Shown piece by piece: positions 38,528 through 52,000 of a stretch of 64,000 bases of DNA. The stretch lies in the NCBI RefSeq assembly GCF_011397635.1, contig NC_064769.1, positions 13,905,207 through 13,969,206 on the forward strand, read 5' to 3'. Source of the stretch: Epinephelus fuscoguttatus (lineage: Eukaryota > Chordata > Actinopteri > Perciformes > Serranidae). Both the position numbers and the translations under genes were made by a program. The stretch's first letter is position 1. The number at the start of each line of letters is the position of its first letter. The notes beneath the pieces are model-generated. The model was given only the letters and a program-made list of their open reading frames with translations, had not been told where the DNA came from and ran no database searches.

Positions 38528-41500
38528 CTGTGCCTGTGTGTGTTGTGACTCGTCAGCGACAGGGCATCATGTTCAGAGGACAGGGCCGCCTGGGAGCCAA
38601 ACCTCCTCACCTCGCCTGGTTTCTTAGCTGGAGGAGACATGGGAATATTAGCTGTGTACGCACACATAAACACACGCACAGACACACACAGGAAGGAGTA
38701 AATTGTGTTTTTACACTATGCAAGCAAACACACCCCTCCAGATGCAGACACCCACACTCGTGTAAAATGTAGTTTCAGAAATCATGTCAAAACAGCACTA
38801 CAAATGGGATCTCTGTTGACGTGAGTAGAAATTCTGCACAAAGTACCACCACTGCATTACAGCAACAATATGTGTCAGCCAGTACTGAAATAGTCATTTT
38901 ACACATTAAGAGCCTTTCCATTTCTTAGAAGTCATGACTTATTGCAAGTTTCAGCTGACAGTAATTCAAACAGCCTTTCATTTTGGACCACCTTTGATAT
39001 ATTTTAGCCATTTCCAAATAAAACTGGCACCGCTTCCACTAGTAGATCTGAACTCCTCACAGCTGTCCAAGCTCAATGTCAAACTTTTGTGCAAGGGTGC
39101 AACCAGTGGATATATTGATAAATGGAGCAAGGGTGTGAGGCCATGTTGAATAAATTTGCTTGGCTTCATCTCCCACTTCACTGACAGTTGAGTAAATTAG
39201 TCATAATTAGTGAATATTATAAAAACAAAAGCACATCTGAAATCCCACTGCATTTAAAACTGCCTCTATGAGTACTGTAACTAATATATCTTGATATAAA
39301 TACATGAGTGTAGTTACATATTATGAGTCTATTGTATCCCAAGCCTCTTACTACCCCCTGACACTGTGGTTGAGTATATATTTTCTCTAATCATGTACAA
39401 TATCTCTAAACCAATAACAGGTTGCACTGAACTCTCATATTAACCAGTGAATCAATATCCATGGTGAATTGAAACATTACAACTCACACAACAGATGTTC
39501 TGGATATTTCTGTAGCTCAGTTTCAAAAGATTACATCTGAGGTGAGTTTTGCTCAACAGCCAGACTCATGTTTTCCCACACTGTTACGATATTGAAGTCT
39601 AGTCTACGTCATCTACTGCAATTTAACTTTGCATTGACACTGAAGGTATGTCATCTTGTGCAATCCTACTTCACGAAGGACATGGTCTAACTCCATTAGC
39701 AGCACCAGGTACGTGACTGACAGCAGATGACTTTGCGGTTACCTGGAAACAAAACGAGAAAACGGAGAGTGGTGCACCTCACCGTATTTAGGCTACAAAG
39801 TGTGCCCTGTGAGGTTTGGCAATAAGACAGCGGGGAATCTGGCTTTGAGCAGGACAGACCACAGTCAGCGGTCAGCGGAAACAAAGAATAATTGATATCC
39901 TTAGCCAGTGGCTTTCAATCCCAGCCTTTGCTGGCCAGACTGCTGCTGGTTTTCCTGTTAAATGATACACTCACCGTTCCAGGTGTAAATCTGATTAGAT
40001 TTGCGAAAGTGAAACCCAGCAAGGCTCCAGATCAGCAACATGACTGAGAACCATGAAGCCCCTGTGTGGCTATTTCCTTTTTGCTCTTTGATGATTTATT
40101 TAGTCTATGGTAATGGGCATGATATTACTGGACTGAAGAGTTTAGCTATTCTGAAAATGAAGCCTACTCTGGTTTTGCATTTTTACTTCTGTTGTGTAAC
40201 AAACAGGGTTCCCACATATTTTATGGACAAAATTTCAAGACTTTTCTGAGTTTTCAAGGACCCAAAATAATTTTATTTTTTATTCTTGCCAAACTTGCAT
40301 GGCGGTTTTTAAACATATCAGACTCTAATGCTATTCAAACATAATTCAAGCTAGCTGACATACACAAAGGGAGAGACGGAACGCAGGGAGCAAATGAGGA
40401 AATGTATATGATGGTTAACAATACGTCACACATCGACACATATTAGAGCTAAGTTACGACAGCCACAGAAAATAAACACACAATTCCATGACTTTCTCGA
40501 ACCAATCAATGATTTTAACTAATTCCATGACTTTTACAGGCCTGGAAAATGTGATTGAGAAAATTTCTTAATTAATTTCCAGGTTTTCAATGACAGTGAG
40601 AACCCTGAATAAAGATAAACAACATGACAGCTCTCCAAAAGTGAAGCCAAACCATCTTGCTCGCCCCTGGTGGCTGGCAGCAGTTTAGGTCAAACCCCCC
40701 CCACCCCTCTTTATGTTAGCGGATGGGTAGTTTCGCCACCAGACAATCAGAGATCTCCACCTTCTGATAGTCTGAGGACACTCCTTTCTAAAGTGTGTTT
40801 AACACACTGGAGAAAAAGCAGTACCTGCTTCCTGTTGCTAAAGGTTTGCACTCGCACATATGCCACACATGACAGAGTAAACCATAAACGCCTCCGTGAA
40901 AAGAAAAACAATCACGATAAAGAACTCTTCAGGGGCATCTTTTACCTTGTCTGTAGTCTGGATCAGAGGAGGCCACTGAGGGGCTTTCGCTGGATGAACT
41001 GTAATCACTGTGGTACCTCTGGTGGGTGTGGACCGGGTCTGAGGGAGGAGAAAGACCATCAGCCCATCTTTGAAAAATAATATAATATGAACCATGCAGT
41101 AATATAAGGGGATGTCTGCGAAATGATGAAATGAATCAAACATATACGTCATGCACATGAGTCAACTTCAAAATTGTTATATGGACTTGTTTTCTGTTGT
41201 GAGGGATGTTAAGGTGAAGCGGTTTCTTTTTCAACACAGACCCTTACAAAAAGTTGCATCACTTTTTTTATTAGATCTGAACAGCAGGTGAACTGACAAG
41301 CTACTGTTTTCTCCAGCAAGACTTCCTCCAAATCCTACTGAGACTGATGGCAACCCCAAACCAGACTGAGGCACACAAAGTAGGTATTACTCATGCTGTT
41401 GGTAAACACTCTTAATGAAAGACATATGTAACTACACTGAAAAGCAGCTTCAGCACAAGTGTACACAGGCATGCCTCCTGTCAGGTTAGAGAGTGTTTTG

Positions 41501-42993
41501 TTGAGGGTGGAATCTTTTGTCTTGCTCACTAAGATGATTTACTTTTCTCTGAGCCTCATAAACTCAATAATGTACTGAAAATCTGTGGTAACGCAGGAAA
41601 ACACCATAAACAATGTTCAAAACACACTGACCTCGTGTGTCCTGTTTTTCTTTGGCTAGCACACAGAACTTGAAAGTCCTGCTCCTCAGTATCAGCTACA
41701 TAGTTTAAATGAATGGCATTCCCTTGTCACTGCCAAGGCATTTTACTTCAGAAGAGTTTCACTGTACAGCATCTCTCAGATCATAAATAAAAGCAGCAGC
41801 TATAATCTTACTAAGAAAGAGGACAGCTCTGATGATGACCCAAAATAGTTTTCCATCTTTTGTTGGTGAGTGAGTCATGAGATAAGTGTCATCTGCATTA
41901 AAAAGGGTCACAGATAAACTTTCTTTTGTGCCACTCACCATCTTAGCTTTACCAAAGCAAATACAAAGACTTACAGATTGACACATACATGCACAGATAC
42001 CCACAAACGTGCACAGTCACCTGTCCTACACTGTCTGCTGTATTGCTACTGGGGAGGCCTGACACATTTGGGGACCTAAAGGGTGAAGTGAGGAAGATCA
42101 TGCGGTGGAACAAGAGCACATCACAACCATTTCTGTCATCATGGCCCACCACTATCAACAGGATTTTCCAACAGGGGCAAATAAAAAACTGTTTATGATG
42201 TGATAACAGTTTTCTAGTATTTTTATGTGCTGTTTTTGTAAAACTATGTTTAAAGACGAGGAAAATAAACAACAAAACACACTGGCTTGTCAATAAGCAG
42301 GAAGCAATGGTGGGTGATTGTATTTGAGGTTATTCCAACAAATCTGCCATTAAATGAACATTAACCTTACTATTAAAGAAACATCCACAACAAAAATAAC
42401 AGAAAAGACCACAATGCAAACAATAATGGAAAAAACAAATTTGCTGGTGAACAGTTTGAGGTAGGCTGTCTAAATATATAGTTCAGGGGTATTATGTTGC
42501 ATTATATTAAGTTGCATATTGAGCCCAACAGAACCAAAAATGTACCTTCCGTGATTTTTTTTTTTAAATAACTGTGGTTTATGGAGTAACAAAATTCTAA
42601 TTTTTCATCAAGCCACAAGTGTCTAATGTGTTTGTTGCTCAGTCACAATTAACCTGAGGGTGAATGAGTATGCTTGGAGAAATCTCAAATAAACCTGGGA
42701 CCGACATTTCATCATGCCCTCCAAACACTCACTGTACCTCAAAGCAATAAGAGACACAAAAAGGGTCAAAGCTAAGTCCAGAGATGAACAGCAATACCTT
42801 GCCAAGAATGTATGTTTAATTAAGTAAGTGAGGCAGCATAAGGGTAAAACAGAGGGTGACTCAGATAAACATGTGCTGCATAACTCCTTCTCAGTGCTGC
42901 TCTTCAATGAATGCTATTGTTTCTTTTCCAGGAAGTATAAATATATATTCCTCTTCCACCTTAAAGGAGTACAGTTGGTAAGTAGCAAACATG

Positions 42994-43037
<44 letters not shown>

Positions 43038-46000
43038 TACACATACACATAAATTCAAATAAGACAATGAAATAAAGTAAAAATAGAGGAGGATTTCAGT
43101 TACTGTCAACACGTTTTAGTGGTAATTCAATACTTAAGGTTTAACAAGCCAAAAGATCAGGAGTTCATTCGTTCATTCTTCGACTTACTGCCAACTCGGT
43201 TTCATCATGTTTTCTCCTCAGTGTAGGGAGTCACGTTTAAAAACAGTCCGTACAACGAGGAGAAGCATCATTTCCAGGGAAAAATGAATGCAACCCACAT
43301 TTATCTCCTTACTTCTCTGTCCTCCCTTCACCTTATCTTCCCATACCCTCTCCCACGTTTTATTATTCCTCTCTCCTTGATTCCTTGCAGAACTGCACAA
43401 GCTGTCTGTGAGTACACAAGCAGTTTCTATAGGTTATGGCCTTCTGGGGTGCTCAAGCTGAGAAGAGACACAAACTCGGGCTGTGAGGTTACTTAAAGTC
43501 TGGTGGTCCCAAGGAGAAAGAAGGAACTCCCTTTAAAGCATGGACTTAAATGGATAATAGCTTACAGAAACCTCCACGTTAACATGACTCAGAGGAAAAA
43601 CATACAATGTAGATTTTGTGAAGGTGAAGTTTTATGTGCACATAGTGTGGGAAAACAGCCCACTAATAGAAAAATGTCTATTCATGAAATTTCTACACTG
43701 CTTGTGTAGCTTTATAGTGTTTGTTTTAGACATTATGCATAATGTGACGATGAAATGGGTCAGGCAGTTGATTAAAATGGATCATAAATAAACCTAATGG
43801 TTAAATGCATTTCATAAAAGCCTTACAAACACTATAACCTTTCCTACTGCAGCCTTCAGTCAAAAAATCAAACTGTAATATAATTATGAAAATGTGAGGG
43901 TTAGCTTCACTTTCATGAACACCTCCCCTTCCCCTGAGGCAGCAATGTTCTGTATTGTTGTCCAAACTGGACCCACCCCGGCCCAAAGCCACATGACCCG
44001 CTGCCAAGTGCCGGAAAAGTCCAATAATGTTTGGAATTCCCTCATCCGCTACGCATGACTCCAATTACAGCCTCCAGGTCTGCAAGGAAAGTTTCTACTG
44101 ATTGAAGCACCTTGGCACCAAAGGAGGAGGAGGAGGGGGAGGAGTAGGGGTTGCAGGCGCACTGGGGTGAGACATAGGGGACCAGGTATAAACATGCCCA
44201 TGCACACACCGGCATGCACACACACAATGTTTAGTTATGTTCATGTAATACATATTCAGTTGAGCGTGATTTGCAAATGCATACACACAGAAGGCAGAGA
44301 ACCAGTGTGTAACTGGGTGAAACCTGAGAGCACTGACCACTGCCGCGCCATCACTTTCCTGCAGAAAAGAACAGAAAAAAGTAAGCGAAAAAGGAAAGAA
44401 AAGAAGGTCTCTGCCAAGTAACACATCCACACCGCCCTGCAAATGGTCTGTGCACAATTAGGCTCCATTCATACTATAGCGAAAAACTCTGGGAAATATT
44501 TTGGCTCAGTCTTCACAGTTGACCTCAGTGAGTTTTGATGGGAGTAAACATTCCTTTGCGTCACCATGGTGTCTGTCATCAACCATAAGTTAATACCAAT
44601 TAGAAACTAATAACATGAAAAATACACAAAGATAATCCTCTCGGTTTTAAACAAGCAAACACGAGCATGCCCACAGTGAGATAGGTGGGACAATATACAG
44701 AGGCTGGCCATCATTTTTATTTCTTGTTCTAACACTCTGCTAGGCAGAGAGGCTCCGCTCTGCTCTTCACACCATCAGATGAAATAAAAAATGCCAAGCG
44801 CCTCTGATTACAATCAGCTAAAGGCAAAGGGGAGGGAAGGAAAGGAAAGCAGGACTTGCTGGGGATAAAAAGCCACAGTTGAGGAGAAGAATGCCGTCGG
44901 TTGGTGGCTCGGTCAGCATTAAAAATAGCTGCCAGCAAAGTAGGGAGGCTGGAGGTTGGAAGGGGCTGAAGAGTGGGGAGTATGGGAAATCAGCAGGAGG
45001 AGGAAAAGGAAGAAGAGGCAGAAGACAGTGGCTTATTATATGAAACCATTCATCCCTCGTTCTCCTCCACTGTCCCCAGGTGGCCAGCAGAACCGTATAG
45101 CCACTTGTGACTCTGCATAAAACTAGCCTGCCTATGGAATCCAATAAGCTCCTGAGAGAAACATAAAGCTCTTGGGGCTGACTGCTAAGGTGTTAAACAA
45201 TTGTGTTGTGTGTGCTCAATCTAAGCCTGTGATTACACAAAGTGAGTCTGTAAATACCTGGCACGTATGCGTTCCTATGTCTGTGTGTTTACAGTCATGT
45301 TAGCAAAAAAAGAGAAAGCGTCCTGGCTATATAGCATGTGTGACAGTTAGCAGCAGGCTAGAATTAAGCTGGCCTGTAATTAGAATCAGCCATTTGGAAA
45401 CCTCTGTACCAGTGACTCATACATTCTGTCTAAACACTGCTGCACAGCCACCACCAGCGATACTTCACTCGAGCCAGCACCCATCCCACATGGTAGTTAC
45501 AAATGGACACACAACCTGTAACTAGTCCGGGTGTCTGTCTGCTCACGTCATCTCATCGCTGTCACATTTTCATCTCTCAGAACGGCACAGCTGATGGCTC
45601 CCTGCAGCCTTTTCACCCAAGCTGCCATACCCCCTTTTATTGCTTGATGAATTCAGTTTACAACCCAGTTCGACATTTTTCTGTGTATCTCAATGACAAA
45701 GCTGGGCTCTGTTTTACTGAGATTTTATTCATTGTCTCAGTAGCAGAATAAAGCTGAAAACGTCTGTGGGATTTTCCCCTTTGAAATTGTGGGCTACCAA
45801 ACACATGACATTGATGTAGTATCATCAACTGTTGAAGCCAACCCGCTACATGTTCTGACAAAGTACCGGCACCACACATTAAATGCTGATGATGACACAT
45901 GACCAAGCTGTTAGCTGTCACCAAAATCCCATTATACTGCAATACTTATGACTAGGTGATTGTTGAGTGTTATCTGTTGCAATGAGGAAAAGGCAGAAAT

Positions 46001-49000
46001 AAAAGATCTGAATAAAACTGTGACTGCAAAACAAGGTGAGCATGGTTTTTTTTATATTTTGCAGTGTGTTGGAAAGCCATGATATTAGAAGTGTCAAGAC
46101 TGAATCTTTACACACCTAACACTAAAAAAATATCAGATTATTCTTTGTTAAAAGGTGCATTCCTATCAAACTATCAGGAAAGGACAAAACTAAGATCATC
46201 CACAATGTGTCATGTGCACAGTAATTGTCAGGTTATACTAGGATGGAACTGGTTTATACATCATGTTGTCTGACCCCAGCATAGGGCAAACGTTTTCATG
46301 GCTGTTCTGAAGGCAGGGTGAAAAGCTGGCTGGCAAAGACAGGGGGAATGACATGATATTGTTTAAATGTGGGAATACACACAGTTTCTCCTGGAAGGCT
46401 GGTTCATAGTGTTGCTCAGAGTTGAAAAATGACAGATAGGTTGTGTAAAGTATGAAAACAGAGAGCTTGACAGAGATATCCAAACCCTGACTTATTTTTC
46501 ACCTCCACACATCTGGCCAATCACAGCATGAAGTGGGTGTGAATGTGAGACTGTCAATTTCAGAAAGTTACACACGTTGGACAAAAAGGTGCCTTAGGAG
46601 GAAGCCTTACATAGTCAAACCTATGTACCGCTTTGATTTATATACTTGTGGCATTAGACATGCTTTGTAAATGTCACCAGGAATTTCTCCAACATATACA
46701 CTTAAAACTTTACAGTCAACCCGGAGGACTCAAATAAAAACTTAAGAGCACATTTATCTCAGTCTAGGGACTGAAAAAAAAAATGCTCCTCTTTACTGCA
46801 CTTTTAAGTGAGGAAAGTATACTCACCATCCACTGCTTGCCTTAGCACCTGAAGTTTCCTCTGTTTTTCCCTTATCCTGTCATAGGCTCCAGGGAGGCCC
46901 GAGCCTACCGATAAGGCTGAGTGGTGATGAGGCTTCCTACTCTTCAGCCCACCAAACTCAGAGAAGTGAGAATCCCTCTCCCTGGATGCCCGCAAGGGCG
47001 ACTTGCGCCTGCCTATGGATTGGGTACTTATGGCACTGCTGCCCCTCCGCGCATCCTCCAACGCCCCAAAACGAAGAGCCTCTGGGTCAATGTAAGCCAA
47101 GTCCACTGAGGAAGCCCAGTTCTTCCTGGCCTGACTAGTGCGCACGTCCCCACTGTAGAAGGGTAAAGACCTCCTGTCCAGTTCTACAGGTCGCCCCTTT
47201 TGCTGGGGGTGAAGGGGGTGCAGATAGGGATAGGAGTGCTGGTGCTGGAGTGAGGGGGGTCTGGGGTAGAATTCTGTGGGGGATTCGGAGTTAGGGTGAT
47301 AGTCAGATGGGGAATACTGTAGGGCTGCCCCCTCATCTCCCTTCAACAGGTCCTGGATTGGCAGAGAGCCCATGGAACGACTGAGGCCCCGGTTAAGAGA
47401 CGTCTGCTCCTGAGTCCTGGCTTTGTAGCGCTCTAGAACCCTGGGGGCGGCACTCCTCCCTGAGAACAGAGGAGAACCAAAGTTTTATTGAACCATGAGT
47501 GGAAGCTCACACTGCCAGAACTCAAAGCTTTAAAACACAGAAAAACACAAATCTCCATCTTGAATACCAGCAAAGTAAAACAATTCAGTAGGTTATCAAA
47601 AGGAAATAAAACTGATTGTGAACAGATGACATTATCTGAAATACACATCACTATTAACACTACACTCAATACACAAAGTGGTATTTATGATGAGAGAAGG
47701 ACCTAGAGAGGATTAACAAGGATTTTAATTTAACTAAATACAGTACGCTTCATTATGCCTAAGTGCCTGTCCAACCTGGCAACCATTTCTAACAGCAGCA
47801 GCAGGACATGACAACTAAAAACGGCACAGTCGACTGCTGACTCCCCCTCCTTTGCTCTGATACCCTGGCTTGGCCTCAACAGCCTGAGCACCTGCTGCAG
47901 GCCTCTCATGGCCTCTCTACTAAAAGATTAGACTAAAGTAAATGAGTAATTGGGTGGGCGTATAGCATGTCCTCAGATTCCCCAGTCTGTCATAATTAGA
48001 TTTGTAGAATACAATATATTATGATAGACAACCCTGACACTGCTTACATAACATTTAATAATCCAGTGCAAAAACACAACTGAGGGTTTATAAATGCTGG
48101 TTAGATGCTAAAAATCAGCTTAAATTCTTATATCAATGGTTTTAATCATGCCCCGACTGAATTCCCCTTGGTTATTTGTTGGACTCGATGGCATTTAATT
48201 AGAGTTAGTAGTAGCAATAAGAAGTTTCTGATATACAGCCCCAGGGGTTGAAATGTAACAGTCATTAATGGCAAATAAAACTTATTAATTTCTAAAGTAA
48301 ACCCACAACAGCACAAGGAAAAGCAAATAAAGAAAAATGGCATGTTGCTCTTGTCCTCAAGAGGTACCAAGTATTTTCTATATCTGTTTCGTTCAGTAGC
48401 TACTGCATTTTCCCCATTATTTAAAAACAAACTATAAAACATATGGCGCCACATTAACTAACAATTTCTGGCACAGGCGTCCAGCTCATCCATCACTGTG
48501 TCTTTCTTCAAACTGAAAAATTGATGTTGCTCTCACTGTCTGTCCATAAATTTCAAGTTTGCCTTTCCAGACAGCTGCATATACACTGCTGCCAGTGACA
48601 GCTCTTGTTTTAGAGAGAAAGAGATAAACAGAAGGCAAACATGTGCATGAGCAGGAGCGAAACACAAGAGGAAGAGACGCAGAAACGGGAGAGCGGAGGG
48701 AGACGTTAAGTCCTGTAAAAACGCTGCATGTGGTGATTTAATCTACAAAGCATACGCTTGGTCTTAACAGGGAAACACATCAAAGACAGACAGACTGTCT
48801 TCCAGGAACTGAGGGAAGCACACAAAGACTAGATTGAGCAAAAAATGATCGGGATGTCTTTTTTTTTTTCTCAAAGAAGTCAATTGTTGCCACAAGTTTG
48901 TTCAGTTAAAGCCTCATTTCCACCTAGCAGTTCGATTAAGTTCAGTTCAATTTTTACATTTTCATTGTCACACTGATCCAATACCAAAAGATCGAGCTAG

Positions 49001-52000
49001 AAACACTGTGTTGATTGGTCAAGAGAGAATAAACACACACACTTACGTTATGGGTTCTAAGGGTACTATACTGAAAGTGTTTGGCAGAAACATGGCTTAA
49101 TACTAGTGTAGGGTAGCCAATAAGTGGACTACAGCAGTGAAGAAAGGGCAACATAAAACGTCCAACATGAAAAAAGGGACAATGACTGAGTTCCGCTAGC
49201 AGCAATTACAACTTGGAACTACTGGCATACGGGAGGGAGAGAGCTGCTCCTTGAGAAGAAAGGCGCTTAAGAACTGGATAATACTCTTTGCATGTACTTT
49301 CCCTAGGGCTGGCTGGTGCTCAACTGGGGAAACAAAGCACTGATACAAACAGCCGACCAGCAGCTTCACTGGTGACTCCAAAATATGCATCTGTAATCAA
49401 TGCCATGCCGTGCTTACATAATCGGGACGACAGCCATGTTTGTGCTGCGCTCTCCTTTCCATGGCCTGGAAAAATGCCGGAGTTCGCTCAGAAACCACTG
49501 GGAAGATTTGGTCATATTTTCCTGAATTAAATCCGATTCGGGGTTGCAGCGTGTTATTCCTCATCTACTTTCGATTTTTTCCCACAAAGTCAGAGAGCAA
49601 GGATGTAAGGGATGAATAGCTCGACAACCAGGGAAGGCATTTACATCCAACTTTTCTATATTAAAGTAAGATCAATGCAAACAACTTCCAAACAGTATGT
49701 CCAACTACACTCAAGCATTACCTCAGTTTATCACTGGCAAGAAAAAACAGATAATACAACGTCTTATCCAAAATATTTTCATCATTATCTCAACAGAGCC
49801 TTCAAATCCAGGATGTGGGGATTTGTCCTTGCTCCACACTTTGTGCCATTTAAATTAAGAATACTAAGTGTTTCTGAAGACTAATAGAAACCAGACTTAT
49901 CATGAAGCACTGGCAGTCTAGAAATCTGAATCACTGCATAAATAAAGATCTCTCTCTACACTAGAGAAAAGTTCCTTTGACAACACACCAAGAAAATATA
50001 GCTCTGTATTCAATGTGTATATGTCAGTGCAGCTCATCTTACCTGAGGGCAAGCCCTTGCCCCTTAGCCTCTCTCGAATCTCCTTACTCCGCTCCGGAAG
50101 AGACTCTCTATCAGTCAGCAGACCGTCCAGCTGAGAGAAAGCCGGCGACGAGTAGAAGTAAGAGAGAAAGAAAAACAAAGAGCGGGTGTGAAAGGAGCAG
50201 GGCAGAGCAAGGAGGAGGGAAAAAAAAAAAAAAAACAGAAGTTAGAGGGTCATTCCCTCTGAGTCATCCATCCTGAACTCATGTTCTATCAGCATGAACC
50301 CCATTATCTGTTGCGTAATTCCACAAATCTACTGTGTTTTCACAGAGCAGATAATTGTCTTTTAACTTGCACTTAGCTGGGATAAAGCTTAAAGGGACAG
50401 TTCGACCTAAAATCAAAAATATTTATTTGCTTATTCTCTTACATGTGGCGATATTTATCAATCTAGTTTCCTTTGATGAGTTGAGTTGGAGATATCCGCT
50501 GTAGTGATGTCTGCCTTCTCTCATATGTAATGGAACATGACGGCACTCAGCTTGTGATGCTCAAAGCGCCAAAAAAGTACATTTGAAAAACTGAACAGCA
50601 ATGGTCACTCAAGATAATCCACAGACCTTGTTAGCAGTTTCATGTAGGATCTATTTTCTTTCTACCAAGCTACATCTGCCACCTGTATCTGCACAGACAA
50701 ACATCTCTACTGACAATATCTTCAACACTTGGCAAAACAATCCAGACTGAGAAATAGCACTACAGTTAAGAGGAATATACACATTTTTGATTTTGGGGTG
50801 AACTGTCCCTTTAGAGTGTGGGCTCTACTTTAGCCAAAATAAAAGCAGACTGGAATGTTGTTTTTGACCCACATAAAAAAAAAAATGCTTACCTGAGAAA
50901 GGCTGCCCAGTACCAACCGGACCAGTTTTCTGATATAGGAGAAGGGAGGGTCACAACTAGAGTTTCTTATGTGTTTGCTGCAGATGTCCAGCACCGTGCG
51001 CAACGACATTCGACTCACTGTAACATCATCACACATGTTGAGGAGCAGGCTGTTTAGGTGTTCCCCCAGCTTCATAGGCTGCACAGCAAAAAGAGTGAAG
51101 ACAGTCAACACACAAACAGTGACCAGAGCAGAATAAACTGTAAAGTATTGAGCTCTATTGGTATGTCTGAATCTGATATCTGTAATATCATGTTGACTTC
51201 CATTGTGTTCAGATAAGAAGGCAGAGCTCAGCCTTGCCAGCACAAACCCATCATCTACTTTAAATGTCTACCTACTAAATCTTACTTACATACTTTGCTT
51301 TGTATGTCAAAAACATATAAAAAAAAACATGGCTGTTCAGTATCAGTGTACATTTCTTCAGAGTTTGTGTTTGAGCATCATTTAGGTCCTGGTTCTTCAA
51401 CAGGGATGCGCAACCTCTAGGGAGTCTTCAGAGTTACTGCAGGAGGCTGCCAAAGTTTGTTTGTTTGTTTGTTTGTTTGTTTTATTTTAATCAAATTAAC
51501 ATGTATCCAACCTTTTATTAGCAAAGATGAATTGGCTTCTTCATAGAAAAAAGCAACAACAAACAAAAATTTCATTTACAGCACACAACAGCAGTGATGG
51601 GCTAATTGTTACCCATGAATCCTTGTGCAGTCATGTGCACTAGCTAACACTAACCTGTCTGACGACGATGTGAACTAGTTCACTGACAGTTACATACTAT
51701 TGAAACATGTTAGCCATTTAGCTCTATTATTATTCCAAGTGAATGGACATTCTTATGAGCTGACAAAGGATCGTTTCATAACTTTTCGAGCAAGAGACAT
51801 ACCATCCACCTCACCAACCACTTGTGAAAGCGCAGAGGGTGAGGCTAATGCACCTAGCCATGTTAGAACTGCTGATGACTTAGTAGCTATAGGCAAGCGC
51901 AAAGGAGAGAAGACTCAGAAAATATTAACAGAATTATTTCAAGTGCAACTCAGCTTTATACAATATATGTATTGCTCTGTCCCTCTTTCATCTAAGGGGT

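Noticed and set aside
48900..49150. Possible hAT-like repeat
   Set aside because: The phrase AAGCCTCATTTCCACCTAGC looked familiar, but no matching opposite end was found.
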